35,820 nt of DNA from an uncultured Verrucomicrobia subdivision 3 bacterium (GCA_903936645.1 CAIZWI010000280.1:1-35820); one strand, 5' to 3'. Positions 24,030-31,615 are shown, numbered from the stretch's first letter. Numbers and translations: made by a program. Notes: generated by a model from the sequence alone, not told the origin.

Positions 24030-27000
24030 TCACCCCTTCGGCCCCACCGGCAGTTCCAGCACAAAGGTGGCCCCCGTGCCCGGCCCCTCACTATGGGCGG
24101 TCAGCGAACCGCCCAGTTCCCGGGCGGTCAGCGCCCCCCCGTGCAACCCGAAACCATGGCCCCCCTTGCGCGTGGTAAAACCGTGGCTGAAAATCCGCGT
24201 CAAATTCTCCGCCGGAATACCAATCCCATTGTCCACCACTGCCATCGCCACCCCCTGGTCCGTGGGGGCAATCCGCAGCCGGATTTGCTTGTCCGGCCGG
24301 CCCGCGTCGCTGCAGGCATGTTCGGCGTTGCGAATCAGGTTGACCAAAATTTGCAACACCTTGTGCTTCTCCACGGTCATCGGCGGCACCTCCTGATACT
24401 CGCGCAGCAACTGAATCTGGTGCCGTTGCAATGACCCGGCATTCAGGCGCAACGCGTCCTCGACCAGCTCCCGGACATTCACCGTTTCGGTGACGCCGGA
24501 AATCTTTGCATAGCTCTGCTGCATTGCCACGATTTCCTTGATGTGCTCAATGTTTTTATGCAGTGACTTTAACTCGGCGATCGTCGCCTGCTGTTCCTGC
24601 AACAGCTGCTTATGGAGCAGTTGCAAATAGCTGCGCAGCTCCGCCGCTTTGCCCGGCGCGGCCAGGAAACTCGCCGGATCGGCGGCCTGCTGGTCCAGCC
24701 AGGCCAGGACTTTGCCCAGTTCGCTCACCTGGGATTTCCGGGCGCGGTCCACCACCAGCGAGGCGGAGACATTCACGCTGTTCAGCACGTTGCCCACATT
24801 GTGCAGCACATTGCTCGCCACCTCCGCCATGCCGGCCCCGCGCGAGGCGATCAAGAGCTCCTTGTGCGTGTTCGCCACCTGCGCCTCCATGCGTTTGCGC
24901 TCCTCGATTTCCGCCCGCAACTCCCGGGTGCGCGCGTTCACCTTCACCCGCAACAAGGTCACCCACGCCAGCACCAGGGTAAACGCCATGCCCAGAATGA
25001 CCACCGACCAAATCACGCGGCGGGTCGTCCACCAGGAAGGCGCCGCCAAAACCCGGACATCCGCCAGCGACCGCAACCATAGTTGGAAGGATTGGATGTT
25101 CAAGTTATCATCCAAGTGCGCCTGATAGACTCCCGTCAATTCCACTTTACTGCCCGTCTCCGGACTGCCCGGAATCTCCCCAGTCTGGTCCTTCTCCAAA
25201 ATCGCAGTCGCAACCCACGGCCCGGCTTGCAGCTCGAAGACCACCTCCTTGGCTTCGTTGATCTGGCCGATGATCCGCGCCGGGAAGCGGACCAGCGTGC
25301 CGTGCAGCGCCTGGTTCAGCAACCCTTCCGGCCGCACCACTGCCGGCTTCAGCGTGGTTGTTTCCACCGCCACCCGGAAACTGGCTTCCTGCAAAACCGG
25401 CCATTTATTGACAATCGACGGAAAACCCACCACCTCCAGCGTTTGCCCGACTTGAGCCGCCTTGGTCCCGGCTTGCGGTTGGACCAGTATCCCGCCCGTC
25501 CCATCCTGCAGGTAAAAAGACCCGTCGGCCCGGGTGAGTGAAACGATCCCGCGCACATGCGCCCGGTGCAAGCCCTCGCTCCCCGCATGAAATTCGAGCA
25601 ATTGATTGAGCGGCCGCACCACCAGTCCAAACGGATCCTCCGCACCCACATCCCAGGTGAGCACCTGATTCCAATTGGGTACATCCAAATCGATCCCTTG
25701 CAAGCGCCGGTGCGCGTCAAAGACGGTTGCACACACACCCCGCACTTCCACCCATGCATCCACATAGCTCCGGGGCGCTGGCTGCTGGCTGGCGTTGGGC
25801 ACAGTAACCACGATGATGGAGTCGCCGGCCGCCAGCGTCAGGTGGGTGATGTTGTCACCCACAGTCTGGCTGCGCACCATGCCATTGAGCGCTATCCACT
25901 GACTATCTTCCGCCCCGGTCATTAAAACCGGGATGGTGGCGGATTGGGGTTTGGGCAGGGTGGCCTCGCCAAAGCCCTTCCAATGCTCCGCCTCGATCAC
26001 CGGCGCGAAATCTCCGGGCCCCGTGAACCCCGTGATTTCCACCAGTTGGCCCGCTTCGGGAAACGCCTCGAATTGCTTCCGGGTTGAATCCACAAACACC
26101 CCCCCGGAACTGTCCTGCACAAATAAATTGGCGTTGCCTGCATCGGCATACGTGATCACCCCCCGCACATGCACCGGATAACCGCGGCCCGCTTCACCAG
26201 CCGGCAGACTGCGAATTTGGGCAATTCTTCTTAACTCCGGGAGACTCCGGTCGGCGGCCAGGGGAATGGCATTGGTCGCCCCGGTGCCGGGCACTGGCAG
26301 TGGCAGGTTGGGCGCGATCACCGTCGTGCCATTCATTACCAGGTTGCCCCCGGAACCGTCGAGATAGCCAAACACCTCCACCGGGCTGCCCATGCGAAAA
26401 GCTTCCGTGGCGTGACTGTTCACCCGTAACTTGCCGGATTCATCCTGCACCAGCAGATATTGCCCCGGACTTTGCCCGACCACACTCCCCTGCACGCGCC
26501 ACATTGGCTGCCGTGCCGGCCGGGCGGACCATTTCAACCCGGCGACCGGCGTGACGGGCAGGGTGGATGTGGTTTGCACCCCGGCCAGGTCGTAGATCCA
26601 AATGTCGTTCCTGCCAGTCGGCTTGCCAGTGGCATCCATGTCCGACCCCAGCACCCCCGTCGCCTCCACCAAAGCTCCCCGCAACGTGGCCGCATTCACC
26701 GGACTGCCTTGCGCCACCAATAGCCGGAAACTCCGGTCCGGGCCCACCTGGAGGTTTAGATCGAGCTTCCGATCCGCAGTTTTCACCTCAGTGATGACTC
26801 CCGTCACCCGGACCAGCCGGGAGTCCGGAGCACTCTTAAAAGCCTGCTCATCCCCCAGCAACCAGGGCTGTGGCAGCGGGCCCGGGCCCAGGGCGTTTAA
26901 TTTCTGCTCCTTGATATTATGCTGAATCACGCCCTGGATCGTGACCCCTTCGATCTCCACTACCTGGCCCGGCTGCAAATTCCAGGAAGCATCGCCCGCC

Positions 27001-27311
27001 GGGGCACTTCGGCTGACAAAGGCCGAGCCCGAATCGTCCTGCACAAACATCATGCGCCAGTCGGGGTCCATATACGTCACCGTCACGCGCACTTTTACCG
27101 GCGGTCCATTCGTGGCACTTGTCCCGGCCGCCGCCTTCACCTGGGCCAGATTGGTCAGCACCCCGGCCGTTTGACCAAACAAACCCACGATTGGCCCGAA
27201 CATCAAAAGCCCGCCCACCAACGCAGCGGTTGCCCCCCACTGAAGGGGTCGATTTTCCGCGCGCCTGCCGGGCCCGGACCAGGCGCCTTGCTTTAAAAAA
27301 TAGGCCAACAT
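24030..27311 (-). CDS. Orphan sensor histidine kinase with tandem OB-fold-like sensor modules
   Basis: This 1093-residue membrane kinase has an N-terminal signal or anchor helix (about 27-47, WGATAALVGGLLMFGPIVGLFG). About 735 extracytoplasmic residues follow, made of repeated OB-like modules. Recurring motifs are VRVTVTYMDPDWRMMFVQDDSGSAFV, VHVRGVITY...LFVQDSSGGVFV with GFTGPGDFAPVIEAE (about 380-470), and AHVRGIVSL...FYLQDGTGGILV (about 590-650). The PSWWT motif precedes the second helix (about 785-808), then a coiled coil (ELRAEIEERKRMEAQ). The phosphotransfer box is GMAEVASNVLHNVGNVLNSV with His837. The HATPase_c domain is complete (NLIRNAEHA, VVDNGIGI, FTTRKGGHGFGLH). No receiver domain or regulator gene is adjacent, so it is an orphan kinase. 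Its sensor half resembles the first kinase, yet the catalytic half is of a different subfamily. Confidence 0.92.
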   Translation of the reverse strand: MLAYFLKQGAWSGPGRRAENRPLQWGATAALVGGLLMFGPIVGLFGQTAGVLTNLAQVKAAAGTSATNGPPVKVRVTVTYMDPDWRMMFVQDDSGSAFVSRSAPAGDASWNLQPGQVVEIEGVTIQGVIQHNIKEQKLNALGPGPLPQPWLLGDEQAFKSAPDSRLVRVTGVITEVKTADRKLDLNLQVGPDRSFRLLVAQGSPVNAATLRGALVEATGVLGSDMDATGKPTGRNDIWIYDLAGVQTTSTLPVTPVAGLKWSARPARQPMWRVQGSVVGQSPGQYLLVQDESGKLRVNSHATEAFRMGSPVEVFGYLDGSGGNLVMNGTTVIAPNLPLPVPGTGATNAIPLAADRSLPELRRIAQIRSLPAGEAGRGYPVHVRGVITYADAGNANLFVQDSSGGVFVDSTRKQFEAFPEAGQLVEITGFTGPGDFAPVIEAEHWKGFGEATLPKPQSATIPVLMTGAEDSQWIALNGMVRSQTVGDNITHLTLAAGDSIIVVTVPNASQQPAPRSYVDAWVEVRGVCATVFDAHRRLQGIDLDVPNWNQVLTWDVGAEDPFGLVVRPLNQLLEFHAGSEGLHRAHVRGIVSLTRADGSFYLQDGTGGILVQPQAGTKAAQVGQTLEVVGFPSIVNKWPVLQEASFRVAVETTTLKPAVVRPEGLLNQALHGTLVRFPARIIGQINEAKEVVFELQAGPWVATAILEKDQTGEIPGSPETGSKVELTGVYQAHLDDNLNIQSFQLWLRSLADVRVLAAPSWWTTRRVIWSVVILGMAFTLVLAWVTLLRVKVNARTRELRAEIEERKRMEAQVANTHKELLIASRGAGMAEVASNVLHNVGNVLNSVNVSASLVVDRARKSQVSELGKVLAWLDQQAADPASFLAAPGKAAELRSYLQLLHKQLLQEQQATIAELKSLHKNIEHIKEIVAMQQSYAKISGVTETVNVRELVEDALRLNAGSLQRHQIQLLREYQEVPPMTVEKHKVLQILVNLIRNAEHACSDAGRPDKQIRLRIAPTDQGVAMAVVDNGIGIPAENLTRIFSHGFTTRKGGHGFGLHGGALTARELGGSLTAHSEGPGTGATFVLELPVGPKG

Positions 27312-27714
27312 CGCAAATTCAAGTTCCGCATTAGTTTCATCGCTCCCGCATCAACCCGTTGGCGTCCCGTTTGTAGCCGTTGGGGTCCCACCCCTATCGC
27401 CCGGGCGGCAAAGGCCGTGCCCGTCCCTCGTCGAATATCCCCGGGACTCTCGGACCGGACCAACTCAAATTAAGTCCTACCAGCGGGACCCGCACTGCTG
27501 GAAGGTCCATCCTAAAGTGCTTTGCTCGCTTCCGCAATCGCCCCCGCTGCCAATTAATCGGTAAAACAGGCCGGCTTCCAGTCGTATTGGATGAAAACTA
27601 AAGAACAATAATGAAACCCGCCCATGGATGGCAAAGTTGAAACGCTCTAAACCAAACCTTTTGCCCGGCCTGGGCCATCCCCGCACCTTACGGCTCGCGA
27701 GGCTTCGCCCCCAT

Positions 27715-27743
27715 TTGACACCGCCCGCTCTCCGGCTTATACT
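27715..27743 (+). promoter_or_regulatory. Strong sigma70-type promoter with no obvious gene
   Basis: TTGACA (27715-27720), a 17-bp spacer and TATACT (27738-27743) match the consensus in 11 of 12 positions. Transcription would begin near 27750. The first thing encoded is a five-codon frame (ATG at 27760, stop at 27775-27777). The nearest real gene downstream starts about 490 bp later. The product may be a non-coding RNA or a long leader of the SGNH operon. Confidence 0.55.
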
Positions 27744-27749
27744 CTCCGG

Positions 27750-27915
27750 TTGAGTAGATATGACCACCGTTCTTTGACATCCTTCGGCCTGAGTGGTTGC
27801 CGGCCCGGGCAGCTGCCAGCCTGCCAGCCACCAGGGCCTCGCGCTCCACCCAGGTAAATCGTACCCAATCGTGCCCAATCGTACCCAATCGTGCCCAATC
27901 GTGCCTTTCAAAGGG
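27750..27915 (+). ncRNA. Candidate transcript from the 27715 promoter
   Basis: This is a tentative interval only. It starts where the strong promoter should begin transcription and ends after the 10-bp repeat block. No terminator with a T-run was found, so the 3' end is a guess. The region has GC-rich self-complementary patches (GGCAGCTGCC near 27809) but no RNA family that I recognise. Confidence 0.2.
27856..27905. repeat. 10-bp tandem repeat, about five copies
   Basis: The unit GTRCCCAATC occurs four times in exact tandem (27861-27900), alternating GTA and GTG at its start, with AAATC before and GTGCC after as partial copies. The period is one DNA helical turn, so every copy faces the same side. 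Possible roles are an iterated protein-binding site, an intrinsically bent or phased segment, or a neutral microsatellite. Confidence 0.8.
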
Positions 27916-28039
27916 TACCCACCCCGGGAAATCCAGCCCCAGCCCCCGAATCGCCCGGGCGGCCGGTGCCTGGTCACGAATCCCGCAACGGCTTGGACCT
28001 TGCCCCGCGAACTTCCGCTAAACTGCCCGCGTAAAACCC

Positions 28040-28127
28040 CGTCAAGGCACCATAAATTGTCGCAAGTCACTGTACTCGTGAGTATTATATTAAAAACAAC
28101 CCAAATCCCGTCAAGGCGCGTCAAGGC
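28040..28127. promoter_or_regulatory. Promoter region with repeated CGTCAAGGC boxes and a dyad
   Basis: CGTCAAGGC occurs at 28040-28048, 28109-28117 and 28119-28127. The last two are 10 bp apart. Between them lie the palindrome TACTC-GT-GAGTA (28073-28084) and an AT-rich TATTATATTAAA zone (about 28083-28094) that could hold a -10 element. It lies 115-200 bp before the SGNH hydrolase start and may regulate that operon. Confidence 0.35.
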
Positions 28128-28166
28128 TGGTTTTAGACCCGATATGAGCCCGCCCGCCCAGCACTT

Positions 28167-28193
28167 TCCCACCCGGACTGTCCCACCCGGACT
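28167..28193. repeat. Tandem 13-mer duplication
   Basis: TCCCACCCGGACT is present at 28167-28179 and again at 28181-28193, separated by one G. It lies in the leader of the SGNH hydrolase gene, about 50 bp before its ATG. Confidence 0.7.
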
Positions 28194-28240
28194 TGACTAG
28201 CCCGCCATTTTGCCAAAGCATGAACCGTAAACATCACCCT

Positions 28241-28924
28241 ATGAAACGCTTATTCCTCTTGGTGCTCGTCGCTTGGGTTGTCCTGCCCCGCAGCCTCCGC
28301 GCCGCGGACACCAATCACAACTTTGCCCGCTGGGAGGCCGAAATTTCCGCCTTCGAGCGCCACGACGCCACCAATCCGCCGCCCACCGGCGCCTGCCTCT
28401 TCATTGGCTCCTCCGGCATTCGCTTCTGGAAAACCCTGGCCACGGACTTCCCCGATCAAAAAGTCATCAACAGGGGATTCGGCGGCTCTGAAATTGTCGA
28501 TTCCACCCACTTTGCCGACCGCATCATCTTCCCCTACGCCCCCAAAATCGTGTTTTTGCGGGCCGGCGGCAATGACCTGTGGGCCGGCAAATCGGTGGCC
28601 CAGGTTTTCTCCGATCTGCAGGACTTCATCACCAAAGTGCAGACCCGGCTGCCCGACACGGAGATCGTGTTCATCTCCCTCGCCCCCAGCCTCGCCCGCT
28701 GGCGGCAACACGAAAAGGAACTGGCCGTGAACGCCCTCGCCCAAAAATATATCCAGGGCAAGGCCCATCTGCATTATATTGAAGATTATCCCATGCCGCT
28801 GGGGCCGGATGGCCAGCCACGGCCCGAACTTTATGTGGCCGACAAACTGCATTTCAACGCCGCGGGTTACCAACTGCTGGCCCAATGTGTGCGCACCGCC
28901 TGGCCCAAAATAGCCGCCCCGTGA
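28241..28924 (+). CDS. Secreted SGNH/GDSL-type hydrolase
   Basis: The 227-residue protein starts MKRLFLLVLVAWVVLPRSLRAAD, a clear signal peptide. SGNH blocks follow: CLFIGSSGIRFW (block I, catalytic Ser58; the usual GDS is GSS here), GFGGSEI (block II Gly), RAGGNDLW (block III Asn) and VADKLHFN (block V, Asp201 and His204). The family hydrolyses esters, and secreted bacterial members often deacetylate polysaccharides or act as esterases. Given the nearby xylan genes an acetyl-xylan or sugar esterase role is possible, but it is not shown. The ATG at 28241 is preferred to in-frame starts at 28193 and 28220 because it begins the signal peptide. It is followed by the YhcH-like gene after 47 bp. 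Confidence 0.87.
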   Translation: MKRLFLLVLVAWVVLPRSLRAADTNHNFARWEAEISAFERHDATNPPPTGACLFIGSSGIRFWKTLATDFPDQKVINRGFGGSEIVDSTHFADRIIFPYAPKIVFLRAGGNDLWAGKSVAQVFSDLQDFITKVQTRLPDTEIVFISLAPSLARWRQHEKELAVNALAQKYIQGKAHLHYIEDYPMPLGPDGQPRPELYVADKLHFNAAGYQLLAQCVRTAWPKIAAP

Positions 28925-28971
28925 AAGCCCCCACCGCACCTCCCAAACCCAACCCCAGACTGCATTAATTT

Positions 28972-29472
28972 ATGGCAATCTTTGGCACGCTCACCACCGT
29001 TCGCCGGCAAACTCTCCCCTTCCCCTGGCTGCAACCAGCCTTCGATTATCTGGACGACCTGTTCACCCCCGGCACCGCGGCCAATGATAAAATCCAACTG
29101 CTGGCTGCGGGCGAAACCTTCCGGCGCGACTTGCCCGACGGCAATTTCGCCCTGGAGCAGGTCTACCTCACCAAACCCCGCGAGCAGGGGGTGTTTGAAA
29201 CCCACCGCAAATACGTGGATGTGCAGGTGATTTTTCAAGGCGAAGAATTCATGGAGGTGACCTGCCCTCGTAAACTGACCGTGCGCGAGGCCTACAATCC
29301 CGAACGTGATGCCATTTTTTACGAGGATTTTGTCCCTGCCGCGCGCTTGCATTTGCGGGTGGGTGACGCCGCCATCTATTTTCCGGAAGATGCGCACATG
29401 GGCGCCCTCCAAGTTAGCGGGCCCAAACTGGTGCGCAAAACCGTGATCAAAGTCCCCGTGCCAGCCACCTGA
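28972..29472 (+). CDS. YhcH/YjgK/YiaL family protein (NanQ-like sugar anomerase family)
   Basis: This 166-residue cupin-like protein carries the family signature EQGVFETHRKYVDVQVIFQGEE (Glu76, His78 and Asp83 as likely metal-site or active-site residues), and FPEDAHMGALQV with His142, then the VRKTVIKVPV ending. E. coli YhcH (NanQ) has been shown to act on anomers of N-acetylneuraminate, and YiaL belongs to a ketogulonate cluster. Members generally sit in sugar-catabolism operons. There is no signal peptide, so it is cytoplasmic. It lies in a run with the upstream SGNH hydrolase and the downstream His-rich membrane protein (17 bp gap). Substrate unknown here; no sialic acid genes are in the window. 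Confidence 0.88.
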   Translation: MAIFGTLTTVRRQTLPFPWLQPAFDYLDDLFTPGTAANDKIQLLAAGETFRRDLPDGNFALEQVYLTKPREQGVFETHRKYVDVQVIFQGEEFMEVTCPRKLTVREAYNPERDAIFYEDFVPAARLHLRVGDAAIYFPEDAHMGALQVSGPKLVRKTVIKVPVPAT

Positions 29473-29489
29473 ACCATTACCACCACCCC

Positions 29490-29915
29490 ATGCCACCCTT
29501 GATTGTCTTTATCGTTGGCCTGACGGCCACCGTCCTGTTTATGACTTTGCCGCTCTGGCTGGCGTTGACCCTCGTGGTGGGGATCGTTTGTGTCGCCCTG
29601 TTCCGCCTCCGCCATCTGGCCCGTTTGCGGGAGCGCCCTGGCCTGCCGCCCGGGGTCCGGCCGCGCGAAGATTCGGTCTGGCCGTTTTTTTGGAACCCTC
29701 CCGTAAACCCGAATAGTGATCCCGGGGCAGCCAGCCCGTCATCGCATCATCACCACCACCACCATCACCACCCCCATGCTCCCGGCGGCGCGGCCGATGC
29801 CGGCACGGGCGGGCATTCCCACCATCACCATGACAGTTCATCCTTCAGCAGCGGCGATGCCGGTGGCCATCATGGCGGCGGCGGCGATTTCGGCGGCGGC
29901 GGGGGACACCACTGA
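29490..29915 (+). CDS. Small membrane protein with poly-His and Gly/His-rich tail
   Basis: The 141-residue protein has two hydrophobic stretches near residues 3-20 and 21-41 (PPLIVFIVGLTATVLFMTLPLWLALTLVVGIVCVALF). A basic loop (RLRHLARLRERPG) follows, then a hydrophilic tail. The tail contains nine consecutive His residues (about 85-93), a second HSHHHH cluster, and a Gly/His/Ser repeat ending (GGHHGGGGDFGGGGGHH). The His-rich tail should bind divalent metals such as Ni, Zn or Cu. I do not recognise a named family; similar Gly-rich tails occur on TPM-domain proteins, but no TPM domain is present. It may be last in the SGNH-YhcH run, 17 bp after the latter. Function unknown; metal storage or sensing is speculation. 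Confidence 0.75.
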   Translation: MPPLIVFIVGLTATVLFMTLPLWLALTLVVGIVCVALFRLRHLARLRERPGLPPGVRPREDSVWPFFWNPPVNPNSDPGAASPSSHHHHHHHHHPHAPGGAADAGTGGHSHHHHDSSSFSSGDAGGHHGGGGDFGGGGGHH

Positions 29916-30017
29916 TGCCCCGCGCCCTGGGTTGCCGCCAAGTGGCGACCGGCAAGCACCGGCCACACGGTCGTAATTGACGCTGATGCGCCAACCTCTT
30001 ACATTGAAACGCAGCTT

Positions 30018-30896
30018 ATGAACCATTTACTGGATTCCCTGTTGGAATTGATTCGGCGCACCTCGGCGGAAATCCCCGAGGATGTGAATCAAGCCCTGAT
30101 TCAATCGCTCGAGAACGAAAAAAAGGGGACGATTGCCGAATCGGCACTCAAGATCATTGAGCAAAACATTGCCCTGGCCCGGCAGAAATCCCAGCCGATC
30201 TGCCAGGACACCGGGAGCATTTTATTTTACGTGGACTGCCCCGTGGGCTTCGATCAGATCACTTTTGGGGAAACCGCCCGCGCGGCCGTCACCCTGGCCA
30301 CCAAGAAAGGGTTTTTGCGCCAGAATTCCGTGGACTCCCTCACGGGTAAAAACGACGGCACCAACGTGGGCCCCGGTGCGCCCGCACTGCATTTCCACCA
30401 GCACCGTTCCCCGGAGGTCCGCGTGCGCCTGGTGCTCAAAGGCGGCGGCTGCGAAAACGTCGGGGCGCAATATTCCCTGCCCATCGAGAAACTCCACGCC
30501 AACCGCGATCTGGACGGCTGCCGCCGGGTGATTCTGGACGCCGTGCTCCAGGCCCAGGGCAAAGGCTGCGGCCCGGGCATTCTGGGCGTTTGCATCGGGG
30601 GCGACCGCGCGACCGGTTATGAATTGTCCAAAACCCAATTCCTCCGCCTGCTCCAGGACCGCAACCCGGTGCCGGAACTGGACGCACTGGAACAGGATAT
30701 TTTGCAAACCGCCAACGCCCTGGGCATCGGTCCCATGGGCTTTGGCGGCAAGACCACCCTGCTGGGGGTGAAAATCTGCGCGGCCAACCGCGTGCCGGCG
30801 TCGTTTTTCGTCAGTGTCAGTTACATGTGTTGGGCCTACCGCCGGCAGGGCGTGGAGTTGGATGCAACGGGGAACATTGGCCAGTGGCTTTATTAA
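30018..30896 (+). CDS. Class I fumarase / tartrate dehydratase, alpha subunit
   Basis: This 292-residue protein is the [4Fe-4S] subunit of a two-subunit hydro-lyase. Three Cys suited to holding the cluster are Cys62 (PICQDTGS), Cys183 (KGCGPGILG) and Cys271 (SYMCWAYRR), matching the family pattern. KGGGCENVGAQ and NVGPGAPALHFHQH are the other conserved blocks. Family members interconvert fumarate and malate in the TCA cycle, or dehydrate L-tartrate (TtdA). The beta subunit gene follows after 4 bp. Sequence alone does not settle fumarase versus tartrate dehydratase; the housekeeping fumarase role is more likely because no tartrate transporter or regulator is near. Confidence 0.9.
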   Translation: MNHLLDSLLELIRRTSAEIPEDVNQALIQSLENEKKGTIAESALKIIEQNIALARQKSQPICQDTGSILFYVDCPVGFDQITFGETARAAVTLATKKGFLRQNSVDSLTGKNDGTNVGPGAPALHFHQHRSPEVRVRLVLKGGGCENVGAQYSLPIEKLHANRDLDGCRRVILDAVLQAQGKGCGPGILGVCIGGDRATGYELSKTQFLRLLQDRNPVPELDALEQDILQTANALGIGPMGFGGKTTLLGVKICAANRVPASFFVSVSYMCWAYRRQGVELDATGNIGQWLY

Positions 30897-30900
30897 TCAT

Positions 30901-31476
30901 ATGATCAAACTATCCTTTCCCTTCACCGAGGAAAAAATTCGCGCCCTCAAGGTGGGCGATGAAGTGCTCATTTCCGGGATTGTGTTTACCGGCCGCGACG
31001 CCGTGCACAAGTATCTCCATGAGGGCGGCCAGCTGCCCCCCGGGGTTAGTTTGCAGGACGGCATTATTTATCATTGCGGGCCCGTGATGATGAAGCAGGC
31101 GGATGGCTCCTGGAAATGCACCGCCGCCGGACCGACCACTTCCATCCGGGAAGAACCGTACCAGGGCCAGATCATTCACGACTTTGGCGTGCGCGGGGTC
31201 ATCGGCAAGGGCGGCATGGGCGACCGCACCATGGCTGCCTGCCAGCAGGACGGTTGTGTCTATTTGCATGCCATCGGCGGCGCGGCGCAAGTGCTCGCGG
31301 AATGCGTCAAAAAAGTGCGCAACGTTTATTTCGCCGCGGAATTCGGCGCGCCCGAAGCCATCTGGGAGCTGGAAATCGCGGACTTCCCGGCCGTGGTCAC
31401 CATTGACTCCCATGGCCGCTCCTTGCATCAGGAAATTCTCAACGCCAGCACGGCCGAGCTCACGAAGCGCCTTTAG
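30901..31476 (+). CDS. Class I fumarase / tartrate dehydratase, beta subunit
   Basis: This 191-residue protein is the C-terminal half of the heteromeric class I fumarase. It begins MIKLSFPFTEEKIRALKVGDEVLISGIVFTGRDAVHKYL and contains the conserved YHCGPVMM, AGPTTSIREEP and GVIGKGGMGDRT blocks, which form the substrate side of the active site. The frame opens earlier, but the ATG at 30901, 4 bp after the alpha stop codon, gives the normal N-terminus of the family. It is co-transcribed with the alpha gene. A GC-rich hairpin follows. Confidence 0.92.
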   Translation: MIKLSFPFTEEKIRALKVGDEVLISGIVFTGRDAVHKYLHEGGQLPPGVSLQDGIIYHCGPVMMKQADGSWKCTAAGPTTSIREEPYQGQIIHDFGVRGVIGKGGMGDRTMAACQQDGCVYLHAIGGAAQVLAECVKKVRNVYFAAEFGAPEAIWELEIADFPAVVTIDSHGRSLHQEILNASTAELTKRL

Positions 31477-31481
31477 TCGGT

Positions 31482-31520
31482 GGGGGCGGCCGGAATTCCC
31501 CCCGCCCCCTCGTTTCCCCT
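31482..31520 (+). terminator. Probable terminator of the fumarase genes
   Basis: GGGGGCGG (31482-31489) and CCGCCCCC (31502-31509) form an 8-bp stem around a 12-base loop, followed by TCGTTTCCCCTT. It begins 5 bp after the beta-subunit stop codon. The T-tract is interrupted, so efficiency is uncertain. Confidence 0.6.
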
Positions 31521-31598
31521 TCTGCCCTGCCCGCTCACTACGAATACCTTAATTATACGGTATAAGGCTTTGGGCTTGAACGTTCCCTGAATTTTGGT

Positions 31599-31615
31599 GT
31601 TTGAAGTTTGAAGTT
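31599..31615. repeat. Heptad direct repeat (GTTTGAA)n
   Basis: GTTTGAA-GTTTGAA-GTT abuts the stop codon of the RNA methyltransferase gene (minus strand). The same motif with ATTTTG beside it is found at 22995-23016. Confidence 0.45.

Larger units (their letters stand above)
27312..28240. other. Long structured non-coding region
   Basis: These 929 bp between the divergent second kinase and the SGNH hydrolase hold no gene I can support. The first 380 bp show nothing clear. Then come a consensus-like promoter (27715-27743), a five-fold 10-bp tandem repeat (27856-27905), three copies of GTCAAGGC, a TACTC/GAGTA dyad and a duplicated 13-mer (28167-28193). These are listed separately. It is the most structured non-coding stretch in the window. 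Confidence 0.6.

Noticed and set aside
8747..27311. The two kinases as a direct gene duplication
   Set aside because: Only the sensor style and PSWWT motif are shared. The phosphotransfer domains belong to different subfamilies, so simple duplication does not fit.
27856..27905. CRISPR array
   Set aside because: The unit is only 10 bp in direct tandem without spacers, and no cas gene is near.
27477..28172. A 231-codon minus-strand frame through the repeat region
   Set aside because: The translation is rich in Trp, Gly and Arg with no recognisable motif. It crosses the promoter and tandem repeats and has no homologous features.
29745..29785. Vector-derived His tag contamination at the nine-His run
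   Set aside because: His codons are mixed CAT/CAC, the run is internal to a normal frame with further His clusters, and the flanking sequence is native-looking.
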